64,000 nt of DNA from Litoditis marina (GCA_964036275.1 OZ038440.1:5183690-5247689); one strand, 5' to 3'; counted from the first letter of the stretch, positions 33,708 through 46,903 are shown. The notes: generated by a model not told the origin, from the letters alone. Numbers and translations: made by a program.

Positions 33708-34200
33708 TAGGGTGGTTAAGGAATTGAATTGAATTGGAATTAAAATTGGAAAGAATTGAAAACCAATTCCAAAGAATTGAATTGAATTGGTTTTTTTGAA
33801 CAACCAATTCCAAACGAATTGAATTGAATTGGTTTTTTTTTAAAATCCAGAAAAATTAGAACTGAATTGAATTTGTTTTTTGAATATCAGCAATAATATT
33901 TGGAATTGGTTTTTTCAATGTGGGAAAATTGTTTGTTTTCTGCTGTGTTCTATTCAACCTCAAAGCGGTAGTAGTGTTAATAAACATAAAAACTGTTTTA
34001 TGAACCGAGTTGACAAAAAACTGCATCTAAAATTGAAATTGGAATTGATTTTTTTTGAGAATTGGTCGGAATTGGTCGGAATTGAATTGAATTGGTTTTT
34101 TGGCGCCGGAAAAGAATTGGAATTGAAATTCTGAGATTTTTTGAGAATTGGTTGGAATTGGAATTGAATTGGTTTTTCGGAATTGCTTAACCTCTCAAAT
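33708..34200. mobile_element. hAT-like palindromic element with a minisatellite body
   Basis: Ends AGGGTGGTTAAG and, inverted, CTTAACC; flanked by ATAGAGAAT on both sides (9 bases identical). The body is runs of GAATTGGAATTGAATTGG. The design matches 9936-10533. Confidence 0.72.
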
Positions 34201-34254
34201 AGAGAATGACTAGAAAAACTCGGATACTCCTTAACAGGAGAAACTCGCAACTCG

Positions 34255-35550
34255 AGGAAAAACGCGAAAAACCAAACAAACCTAGGGCCGAAGGAGCGAA
34301 CTGTGTATAGTTCGTTCCATTACCAATGAGGCCCGTTGGCATCGTGCCAAGATTTCTGTATGCCTATTTCTTAGAACGAACATGATTATTCTAATGTAAT
34401 TTTTTGTTCTGGTGTTCTTATGAAACTGCACAATCGCTGAAAGAAACATGCAGTTTTTTGAAAAACAACAGAGTGGGTAAAATTGACTGGAGTATTCATT
34501 GGCGCCTTGCCAAGTCTCAGTTGGAATGACCCGAACTACTACACTATCTGTATTTTTGCATTGTCGACTGTCATGTTTAGGATTCCGTTCTCAAGAGTCA
34601 TCTAACTGACACGTCATTAGATACTTCATGAGCTTTTCAGGAACTCTCAACGGTTTAGCACAGCAATCAGTAGAATCACATGTGGAAAGCTCGTGCTAAT
34701 AGCTCATGAGGTATATTATGAAATTTTTCTGAAATAGCTCCACCTGCCTGGTTCGTGCGTACTGTAGGGGTTCGCATAGAAATGAGAATAATCAGTATAT
34801 ATGCAGCTGAACTTTACGAAAACGACCATCGTTTGACGGAATGGAGAGACTGATTTGTTTAGATTACCTGATTGAGAGCAGGGCTCTATTCTATTTTCAC
34901 ATAAATGTTTTAGGTGACCCTGCACTTGTATTTTTTTGCGTTTTTTTTTTTGCATTTATAGTGTTCAAAACTTGTTCCAATCACACGGCTATTACATGTT
35001 TCCATTCTGGAACGTTGTTGTAAAGCACTTCGATTTCAAAGAAAAATTACCCAATTTTATTCAATCAACCACAATTGAATAATTTTTCAAAGAAAGAGAA
35101 AAAGGAAAGACACATCATGTTTTATATTATCTCTTATCGGTATATCCAAATTATACGGCCTCTAGATCTATTTTTACATGTACATAAATCATGTATACGG
35201 TCATTTATCAAGAAAAATATTTCTACCTGAAAATATTTCTAAGCGAGTCCACATTGTCGTCATTGTATTTTTATAAGACCTGAATGTGAACTTACCGATG
35301 GAATTAGAATTGAACAAATGGTTGGGGGAATAAACTTGAAACTCGAAGCTAGAAACGGGTTTCCAATCTCGTTGAGCACAAAACTTGCTCTCGAATTCAG
35401 CCTAGACTTGGATAAAGTGTTTCACTGGGCTAGAGCGACATACGCTATTGAGGCTTGGTGGTGGCTCAGACTGAGGTCCCTCCATTTTTGAAATTTCCGC
35501 TTTCACTTGAATTTGCGTTTTTAGTTTTATTTGGTCTTGCTAATTGATTT
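34255..35550. other. no recognised gene
   Basis: Contains the decayed CATGAG palindrome at 34595-34738; otherwise AT-rich sequence without a supported feature. Confidence 0.5.
34595..34738. mobile_element. CTCATGAG palindromic MITE, decayed
   Basis: CATGAG-rich palindrome without recognisable ends. Confidence 0.45.
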
Positions 35551-35552
35551 AT

Positions 35553-38500
35553 CGCGCGCAGCGCGAAGCGCTGTGCGAGATTTGTCTTTGGTCCGGCTAA
35601 TGCGCGCTTCCGTTTTTTTAGTTTCTCCTCAAAAAAGCTGAAATTCGCAAAACAAAGTTTTTATTGATGTACTTGTTTTCTATAGCTAATTCCCTAACCG
35701 TGTTTCAAATTTGAGCGGAATCGGTTAAGTTTGAGCCAAGTTATGACCTCATGCGCTTCATCAAGAGCGCCAACTTCCGTCGTGTGTGGGTGGGTGTGTG
35801 TTTGTGTGGGTGGGTTGTGACAAGAAAAGTAAACCCAGTTCAAGAGTTTCTACTCAACCGAATTCGTTGAAAATTGTGGAAGACATGTGATACCTACTCA
35901 AACAACTCGCGGAGCAAAAAAAATTCAAGAAAAAATCGTTTTACTCAAAGTTATAGACATTTTTCGGAACGTGTCTGCGTCTCTTCATTTAGCACGCTCT
36001 CTCACTCTCTCTGTCCGGTCGACAACTCAAACTGTATTGTAACTTAGAGTAACATTTACCTATTTGCTTGAAAATTGAAATATGATGCCATCGTGACTTT
36101 TATTTGAGTATGAAGTATTCTATTCCTGACGTCCTTCAGGATTCTGGAGACCGGATGACGTCATTTTTGAAAAGTGCAAAGTTGACGTCACATATATTTT
36201 CAAATGATGATAATATCTTAGAAAGGGTCAATCAACGGAGAAACTCAATCTAAAAGTGACGTATTCTGAGATTCTGGAGACCAGATGACGTCATTTTTGA
36301 AAAGTGCAAAGTTGACGTCACATATATTTTTAAACGATGGTAATATCTTAGAAAGGGTCAATTCACGGTGAAACTCAATCTGAGAGTGATTTATTCTGGG
36401 ATTCTGGAGACCAGATGACGTCGATTTTGAAAAGTGCAAAGTTGACGTCACATATATTTTCAAACGATAGTAATATCTTAGAGAGGGTCAATTAACGGTG
36501 AAACTCAATCTGAGAGTGATGTATTCTGGGATTCTGGAGACCGGATGACGTCATTTTTGCAAAGTGCAAAGTTGACGTCACATATATTTTTAAACGATGG
36601 TAATATCTTAGAAAGGGTCAATCAACGGAAAAACTCAATCTAAAAGTGACGTATTCTGAGATTCTGGAGACCAGATGACGTCATTTTTGAAAAGTGCAAA
36701 GTTGACGTCACATATATTTTTAAACGATGGTAATATCTTAGAAAGGGTCAATTCACGGTGAAACTCAATCTGAGAGTGATTTATTCTGGGATTCTGGAGA
36801 CCAGATGACGTCGATTTTGAAAAGTGCAAAGTTGACGTCACATATATTTTCAAACGATAGTAATATCTTAGAGAGGGTCAATTAACGGTGAAACTCAATC
36901 TGAGAGTGATGTATTCTGGGATTCTGGAGACCGGATGACGTCATTTTTGAAAAGTGCAAAGTTGACGTCACATATATTTTTAAACGATGGTAATATCTTA
37001 GAAAGGGTCAATCAACGGAAAAACTCAATCTAAAAGTGACGTATTCTGAGATTCTGGAGACCAGATGACGTCATTTTTGAAAAGTGCAAAGTTGACGTCA
37101 CATATATTTTTAAACGATGGTAATATCTTAGAAAGGGTCAATTCACGGTGAAACTCAATCTGAGAGTGATTTATTCTGGGATTCTGGAGACCAGATGACG
37201 TCGATTTTGAAAAGTGCAAAGTTGACGTCACATATATTTTCAAACGATAGTAATATCTTAGAGAGGGTCAATTAACGGTGAAACTCAATCTGAGAGTGAT
37301 GTATTCTGGGATTCTGGAGACCGGATGACGTCATTTTTGAAAAGTGCAAAGTTGACGTCACATATATTTTTAAACGATGGTAATATCTTAGAAAGGGTCA
37401 ATCAACGGAAAAACTCAATCTAAAAGTGACGTATTCTGAGATTCTGGAGACCAGATGACGTCATTTTTGAAAAGTGCAAAGTTGACGTCACATATATTTT
37501 TAAACGATGGTAATATCTTAGAAAGGGTCAATTCACGGTGAAACTCAATCTGAGAGTGATTTATTCTGGGATTCTGGAGACCAGATGACGTCGATTTTGA
37601 AAAGTGCAAAGTTGACGTCACATATATTTTCAAACGATAGTAATATCTTAGAGAGGGTCAATTAACGGTGAAACTCAATCTGAGAGTGATGTATTCTGGG
37701 ATTCTGGAGACCGGATGACGTCATTTTTGAAAAGTGCAAAGTTGACGTCACATATATTTTTAAACGATGGTAATATCTTAGAAAGGGTCAATCAACGGAA
37801 AAACTCAATCTAAAAGTGACGTATTCTGAGATTCTGGAGACCAGATGACGTCATTTTTGAAAAGTGCAATGTTGACGTCATATTTTTCTCAAATGATAGT
37901 AATACTCGGCAAGTGGTTCATTAAGAAAACAATTTTATCTGCACCGTACAGATCAAACCACTTCTCTACATACCTACGGCATGTAAACAAAAAGAGAAAA
38001 ATTCATGAAAAAGTGGGGGCCCAACGACTGTGAGATTTGTCTTCTGCTGTGCGCCCCTTAGACAACTACTCTCAAATGGAGCAGCTACTGCTACAAAAAC
38101 CGAAAAATACTCATGTATAACTGTTAATTACAAACATACAAAAGTCGTAAAATATTTTTTCAAACCTGTAAACTAGAATCTGTAAATAACCGAAAAATAC
38201 TAATATACTCAAGTATAACTGTTCATTACAAACATACAAAAGTCGTAAAATATTTTCTCAAACCTGTAAACTAGAATCTACAAATCACAGATGTTAACTC
38301 AACGTAGTCAATTATAGAGTTCCTGGTTTTGTGCACAATGGTTGGTGTTTTTGATCATTACTTCAATTCTAGGTGCTATAACGTTCGGCATATTATTCAA
38401 CAGTTGTTCTCTCTTTCGCAGCTGTGACTTGTAGATTCTAGTTCACAGGTTTGAGAAAATATTTTACGACTTTTGTATGTTTGTAATGAACAGTTATACT

Positions 38501-38717
38501 TGAGTATATTAGTATTTTTCGGTTATTTACAGATTCTAGTTTACAGGTTTGAAAAAATATTTTACGACTTTTGTATGTTTGTAATTAACAGTTATACATG
38601 AGTATTTTTCGGTTTTTGTAGCAGTAGCTGCTCCATTTGAGAGTAGTTGTCTAAGGGGCGCACAGCAGAAGACAAATCTCACAGTCGTTGGGCCCCCACT
38701 TTTTCATGAATGTATAG
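35553..38717. mobile_element. large element with expanded satellite (relative of 7973-9670, reversed)
   Basis: The left end GCGCGAAGCGCTGTGCGAGA, a G/T-rich run (35780-35815), the 130-bp satellite and the terminal foldback (37999-38717) occur in exactly the reverse order of 7973-9670. Confidence 0.82.
36125..37880. repeat. 130-bp satellite in a 390-bp higher-order array
   Basis: About 13 units. Identical short open frames recur at 36245, 36635, 37025 and 37415, exactly 390 bases apart, so three slightly different 130-bp units form the real repeat. Each unit has two TGACGTCA-type palindromes (GATGACGTCATTTT, GTTGACGTCACAT). Confidence 0.95.
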
Positions 38718-39287
38718 TTGGATTTACATCGTCCTTGGTATTTATACTATTTATCGATTATCCTACAAGGACTTGTTCGAATACTGTGCAACTGACCAAA
38801 CAATCGTTAAAGTGTCCGGTGTTGCATGGTGTATATTTCGAGCATTACTCATATTGACTTTTAAAATTAAACAAAATCAGTGAACTCGCTTTGCAAAAGA
38901 CACACTAAAAAATGATGATGAAATGTTTATCTAATTCAAGTTTCAAGTTTCAAATTTTAGTCTATTCTGTGTACATGTGCGCGTAACAAGGTAACTATAC
39001 CATTTTTCTTCTCCACTTTTCTCTCCATTCACCCATTTGGAGTGCCACATACTACGTTGAAGTCACGTGTCAAATCGCTAATAAATCTGTTCCATTCTAC
39101 TCTTTTTTGAATTTCCACATAACTTCACAAGGTCCAGTTATGTTTGATTGTTTCTCCAATAAACTATACGTATTGTATGTTTTTCGTTTTGTAGGTCTCG
39201 TTTAAAACATGTTTGTGATGTCAGTTCTGTGAAACAGTTCAGTTCTGTGAATACTGTGAATCTGTATTATACGGGAAGTTAATTGAA

Positions 39288-39398
39288 TAGTCACGTGAAC
39301 ATAACATTCTAATGAAGAATCGTGCACTTTGTCATTGCACGCTTTTGATTTCTGCTGTGTTTAACATATTCCACGTGACTGTGCCAGTGACTAACAGT
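39288..39398. mobile_element. TCACGTG-ended MITE upstream of GT7 gene
   Basis: Ends AGTCACGTGAA and CACGTGACTG; core GAATCGTGCACTTTGTCATT. It lies just before the likely SL acceptor of the GT7 gene, so it may form part of the promoter. Confidence 0.65.
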
Positions 39399-39401
39399 CA
39401 A

Positions 39402-39413
39402 TTTGTTTTTCAG
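39402..39413 (+). promoter_or_regulatory. likely SL trans-splice acceptor, GT7 gene
   Basis: TTTGTTTTTCAG lies 37 bases before the ATG at 39451 with no upstream coding exon; this is a strong nematode 3' splice site. Confidence 0.5.
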
Positions 39414-39450
39414 TTTCCGATTCGTTCATATTTACTGGTACAACTACCTA

Positions 39451-40686
39451 ATGCGAGTGAGGGCGTCCTCATGTTGGGAACCGATCTTGTTTGTTGTGCT
39501 TGTGTTCTTCCTGAAGGACCGTCCCTTCAAAAAGCATGGTAAACATATTTGTGATAAGGACAACAGGAATTCAAACTTCTCATCACGAACAGACGTATAA
39601 TAGTGTACTCTGAGAAAATAAAGAGCCGCGACTTGAAATAGTAGTAAATGTTCTGCTGTACATTATGAATGTAGTTCCGTACCAGTACTTTCCGATAAAA
39701 TTGCCAGTTCTGAAATTCTAATCACAATTGTGACGCTTCAAATGTAGCTTCAAATGTACAAAATAGTTTCAAATGCAGTTTGGTGAACGCTATGGAAAGT
39801 TTATGAGAAAATACGATTTGGCTGAGGAGAGCTATTCTTTAATCAACTGAATTCACAACGATTCTTCCAGATTCTGTAACCAACTATTCCGGTTTCGATG
39901 TCGATCGAAGTTTATGTCCCTTGGTGCCGCCAAATTTACGTGGGCCACTAGTTGTCAACAAGACAGTTTTAACAGAAGACCAAATTATACAGCAGTTTTC
40001 TCATATAGCACTGGGAGGCCGACACAAACCAGAAAAATGCACTTCGAGACATAAGGTAAAGAATGAGTAAACAAAATGGTCATGTGAAGCGTGGGGTAAC
40101 AACAACAGTGGTGCAGTGTAACATTGTACATTTACATGGTCTTCATCATTTCTACTGAGACGTCTACAGTATGAATATAGCTTGTCGACCTTTTTATAGG
40201 AAAGATTAAGGATTTCAGCTTCCGGTTCTGACTCTTATTGAATGTCTCAGTGGAAACATTGTCGAATTTCCGCATTCTATCGTATTTCATAGGTCTTACA
40301 AACTGTCCCCAATTCGGAGTGTTTCATCATGCTTGTGCTAGTACTCTGTAACGAATACTTTCACTGAATTGGCAACTCTTGGGAAAACAGCCTTTCTGCC
40401 ACCCTTTAATGACAAAAAAAGAGAAAAAACAAATTATCCAAGTTAGTTTTCTCCAGGTGGCCATAATCATACCTTTTCTGAACAGAGAAACTCATCTAAT
40501 GGTGTTGCTAAACCATTTGTTGGACTTTCTTTCTCGCCAGCAGCTCGATTTCGGACTATTTATCATTGAACCGATGAAGAACAGTACATTCAATCGTGGA
40601 AAGGTTAGTTCTTGAATGCATCTCTGTTGCGTGATTGATAACTCATGTTTGGTGCTAGCTTTCGGTAAATTTGATGCAAAGCCAGC

Positions 40687-40743
<57 letters not shown>

Positions 40744-41961
40744 TAATCTCAGACGTTCGTAAATTGATGTCATTCCAGTTGATGAACATCGGCATGAAGG
40801 AGTCCCTACGTGTGTATAACTGGAGTTGTTTAATTTTCCATGACGTTGATTTGTTGCCAGAAAATGACTGGAATCTGTACAGCTGTCCAGTAGCACCTCG
40901 TCATTTGAGCGTTTACATTGACAAGTCGAAGTACATGTCAGTTCTTTTCGAAATGATTTTTGTAAGATTACCAACTACAAATATGGTTTCTATTGAAAAT
41001 CACGTTAGTCCTTTTATGGTTCGAACACAAAATAAAAATGAAACATGGAAACGTTTCACGTGGTTGCTCAACCCAGTATTCGTGAATTTCATCAAAAGTC
41101 TTCTACAGAAAGGATGCCACGTACTTTGGAGGGGTAAATAGTTTCTCGAGAACGGATTTCGAAGAATTCAATGGATTTTCGAATGAATATTGGGGTTGGG
41201 GAGGGGAAGACGACGATCTCCGTGTCAGGTTCGTTTTGGAACACTTCTATAAAATCCATTACTTTTTTGTAGTTCGATATTCGTTGTAGTTCTAACTGCG
41301 AACTAAGAAAAAATCATCAGTTACGCCACCAGGATTCTACACAGATAACACTATAAACAAAGCACTTTTTCCATGATTTCAAGATGTATCTGAGCTGGTC
41401 ATCCATCCTCATCGATAGTCAAATACAAATCGACGGCTGAGAGCAGTACACGTGTGCTCCGAGGTTATAATAGTGTTGGGCTACCAACAAGTTGGTGGAC
41501 TTTTCAAATTTATTCCAATTATAACGACATTATATGCTTATAACATCAACATCAACTTTCAGGGTGAAACAACTGAACAAATACATTCATCGTCGGTCCA
41601 GCGGGATCGCCAGATACCAGATGCTGCAGCACGGAAAAGACAAACAGAATCCTATCAACAAGTAGGTCAAACAGTTGCGAAATCTATTCTAAAAAACTTT
41701 TATAAGATATTTTGTTCGCGAAAAACTAATATAATAAACTATTATTCAATAAATCTATCAGAATTTTCCTAATTTTCCAATTTCCTTCTAGTATATGATC
41801 TCAGATGTCGATCAGAACTTTTGGATTCCGCCCAACAGAGATGGAAATCGGATGGTCTCAACTCGCTCATCTACAAGCTACTTAAATCGGAACAGAAACC
41901 ATTATATACACATATAAAAGTAGATTTGTTAGAAAATCAAAGATCTAGAAACGACTGCTGA
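39451..41961 (+). CDS. beta-1,4-galactosyltransferase family (GT7) enzyme
   Basis: Seven predicted exons: 39451-39538, 39871-40055, 40457-40603, 40779-40936, 41109-41228, 41563-41661, 41805-41961. They give 317 residues with every phase matching. A type II signal anchor (ILFVVLVFFL) lies near the N-terminus. Then come CPLVPPNLRGPL, VAIIIPFLNRE (donor-binding start of the domain), FNRGK, the metal-binding FHDVDLLPEND, FGGVNSFS and WGWGGEDDD, all hallmark GT7 motifs in the correct order, ending with PLYTHIKVDL. The HDVDLLPEND form resembles the worm bre-4/ngat-like group, which transfers Gal or GalNAc to glycolipid or N-glycan GlcNAc in the Golgi; which sugar is used here cannot be told. The last acceptor must be the AG at 41803-41804; the AG at 41790-41791 gives an immediate stop. 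Intron 3 has a (CT)n run. Confidence 0.93.
40690..40745. repeat. (CT)n microsatellite
   Basis: CT repeat in intron 3 of the GT7 gene. Confidence 0.95.
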
Positions 41962-41964
41962 TGA

Positions 41965-43088
41965 TAAACATATTATGTTTTTTAATAATGATATAATCTT
42001 GTCTCAAGAAAGAATCTATTACTAGAAAAACGTGTTTGTGAATTATCTTGGATTGTAAGAAAACATACCACGTGAAATAACAGAACAAATTAATTTGCGA
42101 GCCATTTTATTTACTGAAATCAGTACAAATATATATTGGCGGCTGTTGAATTTCGAAAACTTGGAATCACGTTTTCCCTGGAAATGTGCCTGAAAGCTAT
42201 TTCGTATGCCCAAAGTTACTTCGAATGACACGTTTTACGTTTTTTTTTTCTATAAAAATAATGAAATTATTATATTTTGTTCTCATCTAGCAACGGCGTC
42301 TCTGACTAACCTCGTCGTAGGTTTTCGAAACCAAAATTTTTCTTCAAGAACTTCTTCTTGTTCTGGAAAAAAACTAGAATCCGAAAGGTGTGGAACATTG
42401 CCAGGCACGTAACCTTTTTTTACGTTTTCACCCTTTTACTTTAGCGAGGGGTGTTCGTACAATTTCCGACATGAAATTTTAGTCTCATAACTTGCCATAC
42501 ATTCAATTTCTACCCCCCCCCCCATTTTTTTATTGAAACAAGTGCGGGTGAGAGGCGAAACTACCACGCGGTGTGTGAAGGTACGGGGGGGGGGCGAAAG
42601 TAAAATGTTTCCGATTTTTCCCTGTGAGCTTGTGGTGAAAACATCCACACAGATGAAAAAGGAAATCAAACACTAAAATGAAATGCCGAACAAACACAGC
42701 TGCCCTATTCACTGAACTATTGTGTATTCTTCTGGGTCTATATTTTAAGTCTTCAATCAATATATTGTTCAGTTACAATAGAGATGAGTTTAAAATCAAC
42801 ATTTGACGTGAAAAAAAACATCAGATGTGAGTGACTCCTAGTAGCGAATTCTGCTGATAGGAGGCACAGGTAACTTGTTGGAACTAGATGTTGAACCTGG
42901 AGTCTACTGGAAATAATGAGAACATAGAGTTATTAAGAGCTGGACTGTAACTGTCGCTGGACGATGAGCTTACTTTGACTTTTTTGTCGTGAATGTAGAA
43001 CATTTACTGTAAGTGTAATATAATTCTTGTCGTTTTTTTTCTGAAACTTGGGAACGTTTTCTGAGAAATGTTGCATAACGCTGTAACT
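41965..43088. other. intergenic, no recognised gene
   Basis: Between the GT7 and sulfotransferase genes. Holds C tracts near 42513 and G tracts near 42585; nothing else supported. Confidence 0.5.
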
Positions 43089-43089
43089 A

Positions 43090-43918
43090 AAGAGTAATCG
43101 TGCGCAGCGCGGAGCGCTGCGCGGATTAGTTTTTGTTCTCAACTATGCAGACGTTTTGAAAATTTTTGAACCAACCGGTTTTGAGAAAATGAAAATAAAA
43201 AAAGGAGAATTGAAATTGATTCCTAATATTTTTCAGCTCAGAACTCGGTTGCGCGTACAGCCTAGTTTTCAATTGTATTCTTATGATTGACTGACACAGT
43301 CGATACAATTTCTGTTCTAGTGAAAACGGAATGAGGTTCGACTCCCGCCTCGAGCGGAAACATTTGGAATAATCTGCTAGTATAATTTCGAGTTATCCTA
43401 ATGGTCAATGCTGTGTCCAACTTGATCAAAAATGACGTTCATTATTTTCACATGGTTATATATTATTTCGATAAAAGTTTCTCCGTAACTAATACAAAAT
43501 AGGTCAATTAGTATTGAAAACGAGTGTCAAGAAAGTGAAGATTAGTTTTAGAGATCACAAAAACGAAAAATATAAAGGTCCAATAAACGGATATTAAGAG
43601 AGAAAGGCTAATCTCGCTTGGTTGAAAATTACACAAAGTATCCCAAATATTACTCAACAAAATATTTTTCCTGTTTTGTGGCATCACCACTCACTCAAAA
43701 CAATCCTCTTTATATTTTACACTCTTTGTTGCAGTGTCTCTAGAAGTTATGCCGTCCTTGAGTAGCTCGTACAAATCACACTTTTTGATGAATCCAGCTA
43801 GATTTTTGTCATATTTCAAACGAGCGAGCTTGGCCTTTCTCTCTTCATATCCGGTTACTGGACCTGTTTTATAATTTTTTGTTTATGTGATACTTTCTTG
43901 ACACTCGTTTTTATACTA
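43090..43918. mobile_element. foldback element with internal tRNA-like box (family G, diverged)
   Basis: Begins with the hairpin GCGCAGCGCGGAGCGCTGCGC, has a B-box-like GGTTCGACTCCCGCCTCGAG at 43337, and ends with a palindrome of AAACGAGTGTCAAGAAAG. Its right end lies just before the sulfotransferase start. Confidence 0.75.
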
Positions 43919-43940
43919 TGTTCACCTAATTTACCGAGAA

Positions 43941-43951
43941 CGTTTTCCAGG
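43941..43951 (+). promoter_or_regulatory. likely SL trans-splice acceptor, sulfotransferase gene
   Basis: A TTTTCCAG site ends four bases before the ATG at 43955. There is no upstream coding exon, which is the usual layout for a spliced-leader acceptor in nematodes. Confidence 0.55.
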
Positions 43952-43954
43952 AAA

Positions 43955-46903
43955 ATGCAGGTTGTGCGGTTACGTTCTACACTTCTACTGTTCGTATTTC
44001 TGTTAACTGTCATAATATTATACTTTTGGCTGTTTCGTAGCAGTTCATGCAACAAAACACGGGAAACAGGTAAAATTTCTAAGCGTTATCCCAGTTTCTT
44101 CATATTTTTTTCGCTATATTCATGCTTCTTCAACTGACGATCGATGAATAACGCCTTCATGTAAGGAACTATTTTCGAGACATAAATCCTCGCTTGAATA
44201 TAATCAATTTCTTTGCATACAAAAAGTGATACTTACTACGAAAATTAGAACGTATTGCAAATTTCACCTTTTTACAGCAGATATGAAACATTTCTGTAAA
44301 CCTGGAAAAAGCAAGTGTGCCCCACCGTTCCGCAGATTTACAAGCAAATATCGAGTTGGTTGAGACCCTGTTTCATACATAATATATGAATAAGAATGAG
44401 AAGTTTCATTTTATTAGTGTATAATATTAAAAAATAATTCATTTGCGTTCGATAGTAGAATAATTGAACGATGCTTCTCGACAGACTCGACTTAGTAATT
44501 AAGACGACTATGTAACACAAAACGAAATTTAGAGTTTCATAGGTTGTATTTTGAAAAAAAACTTTATTCGAGCAAACACATTTTTCAGGGTTGTTTAGAT
44601 TTAGCATTACTCATCTTATTCTAGCATTGTCTGAAAAGTTATACAGGTGGTGCCACAGTACAACATAGGAACATGTCTTGTGGAGAAGTGTATGTCCACC
44701 ATGTTAACGGCTATTCTGTGTTTTCTTCTCCATTCAAACGCATTTGAAGCGGCAAATCGGACGCTCTCCACGGAACTGTATTCTAGCAGGTTAAAAACGC
44801 TCGAAATGAATCAATAATGTCTTTACAAACAACCACCACACAACACTCCACTGATAATGTCATTTTTGTAGTGAATATGTTTTCACAGAACTTGTCGTAC
44901 AGCAAAGAGATTTTCAACCATCTATTCATGATAGCATGCTAAACTATGTAATGTGTTTCACTCCAGGTTCTGCAAGGACAAGAACGAGGAAGTATCAGTG
45001 AAAGCCGCTGGTGCTAGACTTCGCAACCCCCGATGGCTGTCGGTTGTTCGACACCCTGTTGACAGATTCATCAGCGGTTTTGTAGACAAGTGTTTACGGT
45101 ATCTGCTTCGTTAACAACTTTTCCCGGACTTTGATCGAGAATTTAAAGGTTTCATTGATGAATTGACTGAAAATATAATGAATTGACATGTCCGACATAT
45201 AAAGCCGAAAAAACATTGTTTGTCGATTATTTTGATGTACTAAACAACCTAAAGAGGATTGATTAGTAATCAAAAAACACACGTTTTCTGCGCGATTACC
45301 TGCGTTGTAATGCCCAATCTACACTTTTGTTCAAGACCAAAAAACGCTACATTCATGTTGGTTCCAAAACATCAATTGCTAAGCTACTTATTTCGTCGCA
45401 AACTTGATTGTTATACCGAATATTGATAAACTCATTATTATTAATGCCAGCTCTTATATGTAATGAGCCTATATAGATTCCAGCGAGCCACCTGGAATCG
45501 CCGCAGTTCACTGTTACAACTGTTCAACTGATATGAACTGCTTTCTCAAGACTTTTCACCACCGAATGATGACCTACTCAGAGAAAAACTACGATAAAGT
45601 CGACTACTATGATGTTCACTTTGCTCCACAGTCATGGTCCGTTCGTTTCATTGTTTACAAATAGTTTACTCATTTGCGGAATCGAGAAAGGTGAAGTGAA
45701 GCTTTATAGTCGTCGCCAACGGAAAGACGAAAGGGTACTGTATGTCTCACATTCCGCTGTGTACGCACACATGTCTTCGATTCCAAAGGTTGTCAGTTAT
45801 GTGCACTACTAGCGCAGTGGTTAGCGCCCTGCTATGAATATTTTGCTCGCAGGTTCGGTTCCGGCGAGAGACAAAAGTTGTTAAATTTGGCACCCACTAT
45901 ATCTGTGTGCAATAACCGATGGTAGCTATTTTGCTGTTGTTACAGTTTCTCCCCGGCGGTTTTTCAATCATTAGTTCAAATTTTTTTCTGTGTTTGTAGT
46001 TTGATCAGCTTCATCTCCGTTCAGGTACTGCGAGTTCCAGACAATGTTCTCCGAGTACACAATAATCAAATATGGAGGATCAAAGCAAGAGAAAAATAAA
46101 ATGAAAACGGAACTTTTCACGTACCTTTTAGAAGGTGGAGTGCCCAGACGTCTCATAAAGTCGATCAACTCCCAGATGAAAAGTGAGCTATTTACTTTGT
46201 GAACTATAGAGTTTCACACTATCACCATAGAACCATAATATGACAGACAAACATATATTATATTCATGTCCGGTCTATCGATAATGACCCTATTCTTGGC
46301 ATATTGTAGATGTAGTTTATAAATCTTGAATAGATAGCAACTTAGGTTGGCAGTTACACTGAAAGTTTACTTGACATGTCTGTGAAAACGCTAGCAGCTT
46401 GAAAAACCGGAAAAGATGCAGGCTTAAATACTGGTGTCGATTTAGCCTGCATCTCCTTATAAATTTCAAACAGTACAGGCGACATCTGGCTGCCCTCGGT
46501 ATTTTAAGTTGCGAAACTGGCGAGTCTGGTATTTTAAGTTGCTGCGGTTTTTCAGAGGTTGGTCAAATATTGTTTGGAGGTTAGCTCCACAAAATTATAA
46601 TTCGAAAACACATTATGTATTTTCTTTTCGAAAAACACATAAAACAAAGTCTAACCCCCCCCCCCCCGCTAAAATGTTCTGTACGAAACAGTAAAATATA
46701 TCGATTGAATACAGATATAGAGTCCATTATTTTAGTTAAATTTTTTAGCCAAGTCGAAACATGCCACTTCATCATTTTCCGAAGTGGATCAGTACAGAGA
46801 ACAACTGCTTCGGAACCCTGGAAACTTGAAACTTTTTATGGAGATTTATTATTATGACTTCATCTTGTTTGATTTTGAATTACCCTCTCCCAATCTGACG
46901 TAG
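43955..46903 (+). CDS. carbohydrate sulfotransferase (Sulfotransfer_2-type, nematode)
   Basis: Seven predicted exons: 43955-44069, 44281-44354, 44647-44789, 44967-45098, 45484-45636, 46025-46182, 46749-46903. All phases agree and give 309 residues. The N-terminus is a type II membrane anchor (LLLFVFLLTVIILYFWLF). Exon 3 has YNIGTCLVEKCMST, the usual position of the PAPS 5'-phosphosulfate site. Exon 4 has VVRHPVDRFISGFVDKC, the typical 3'-phosphate site. Exon 5 has CYNCSTDMNCF and VHFAPQSW, both hallmarks of the large worm family related to HNK-1 and chondroitin sulfotransferases. It should move sulfate from PAPS to a glycan in the Golgi. A TTTTCCAG acceptor four bases before the ATG suits SL trans-splicing. 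The gene ends 354 bp from the end of the convergent fucosyltransferase gene. Confidence 0.9.
45706..45901 (+). mobile_element. SINE-like element S1
   Basis: Full copy in sulfotransferase intron 5: starts TATAGTCGTCGCC, A box TAGCGCAGTGG, B box GGTTCGGTTCC, ends CACCCACTATA. Confidence 0.8.

Noticed and set aside
36245..37633. Four identical 72-aa open frames on the minus strand
   Set aside because: They are windows onto the 390-bp satellite, not genes.
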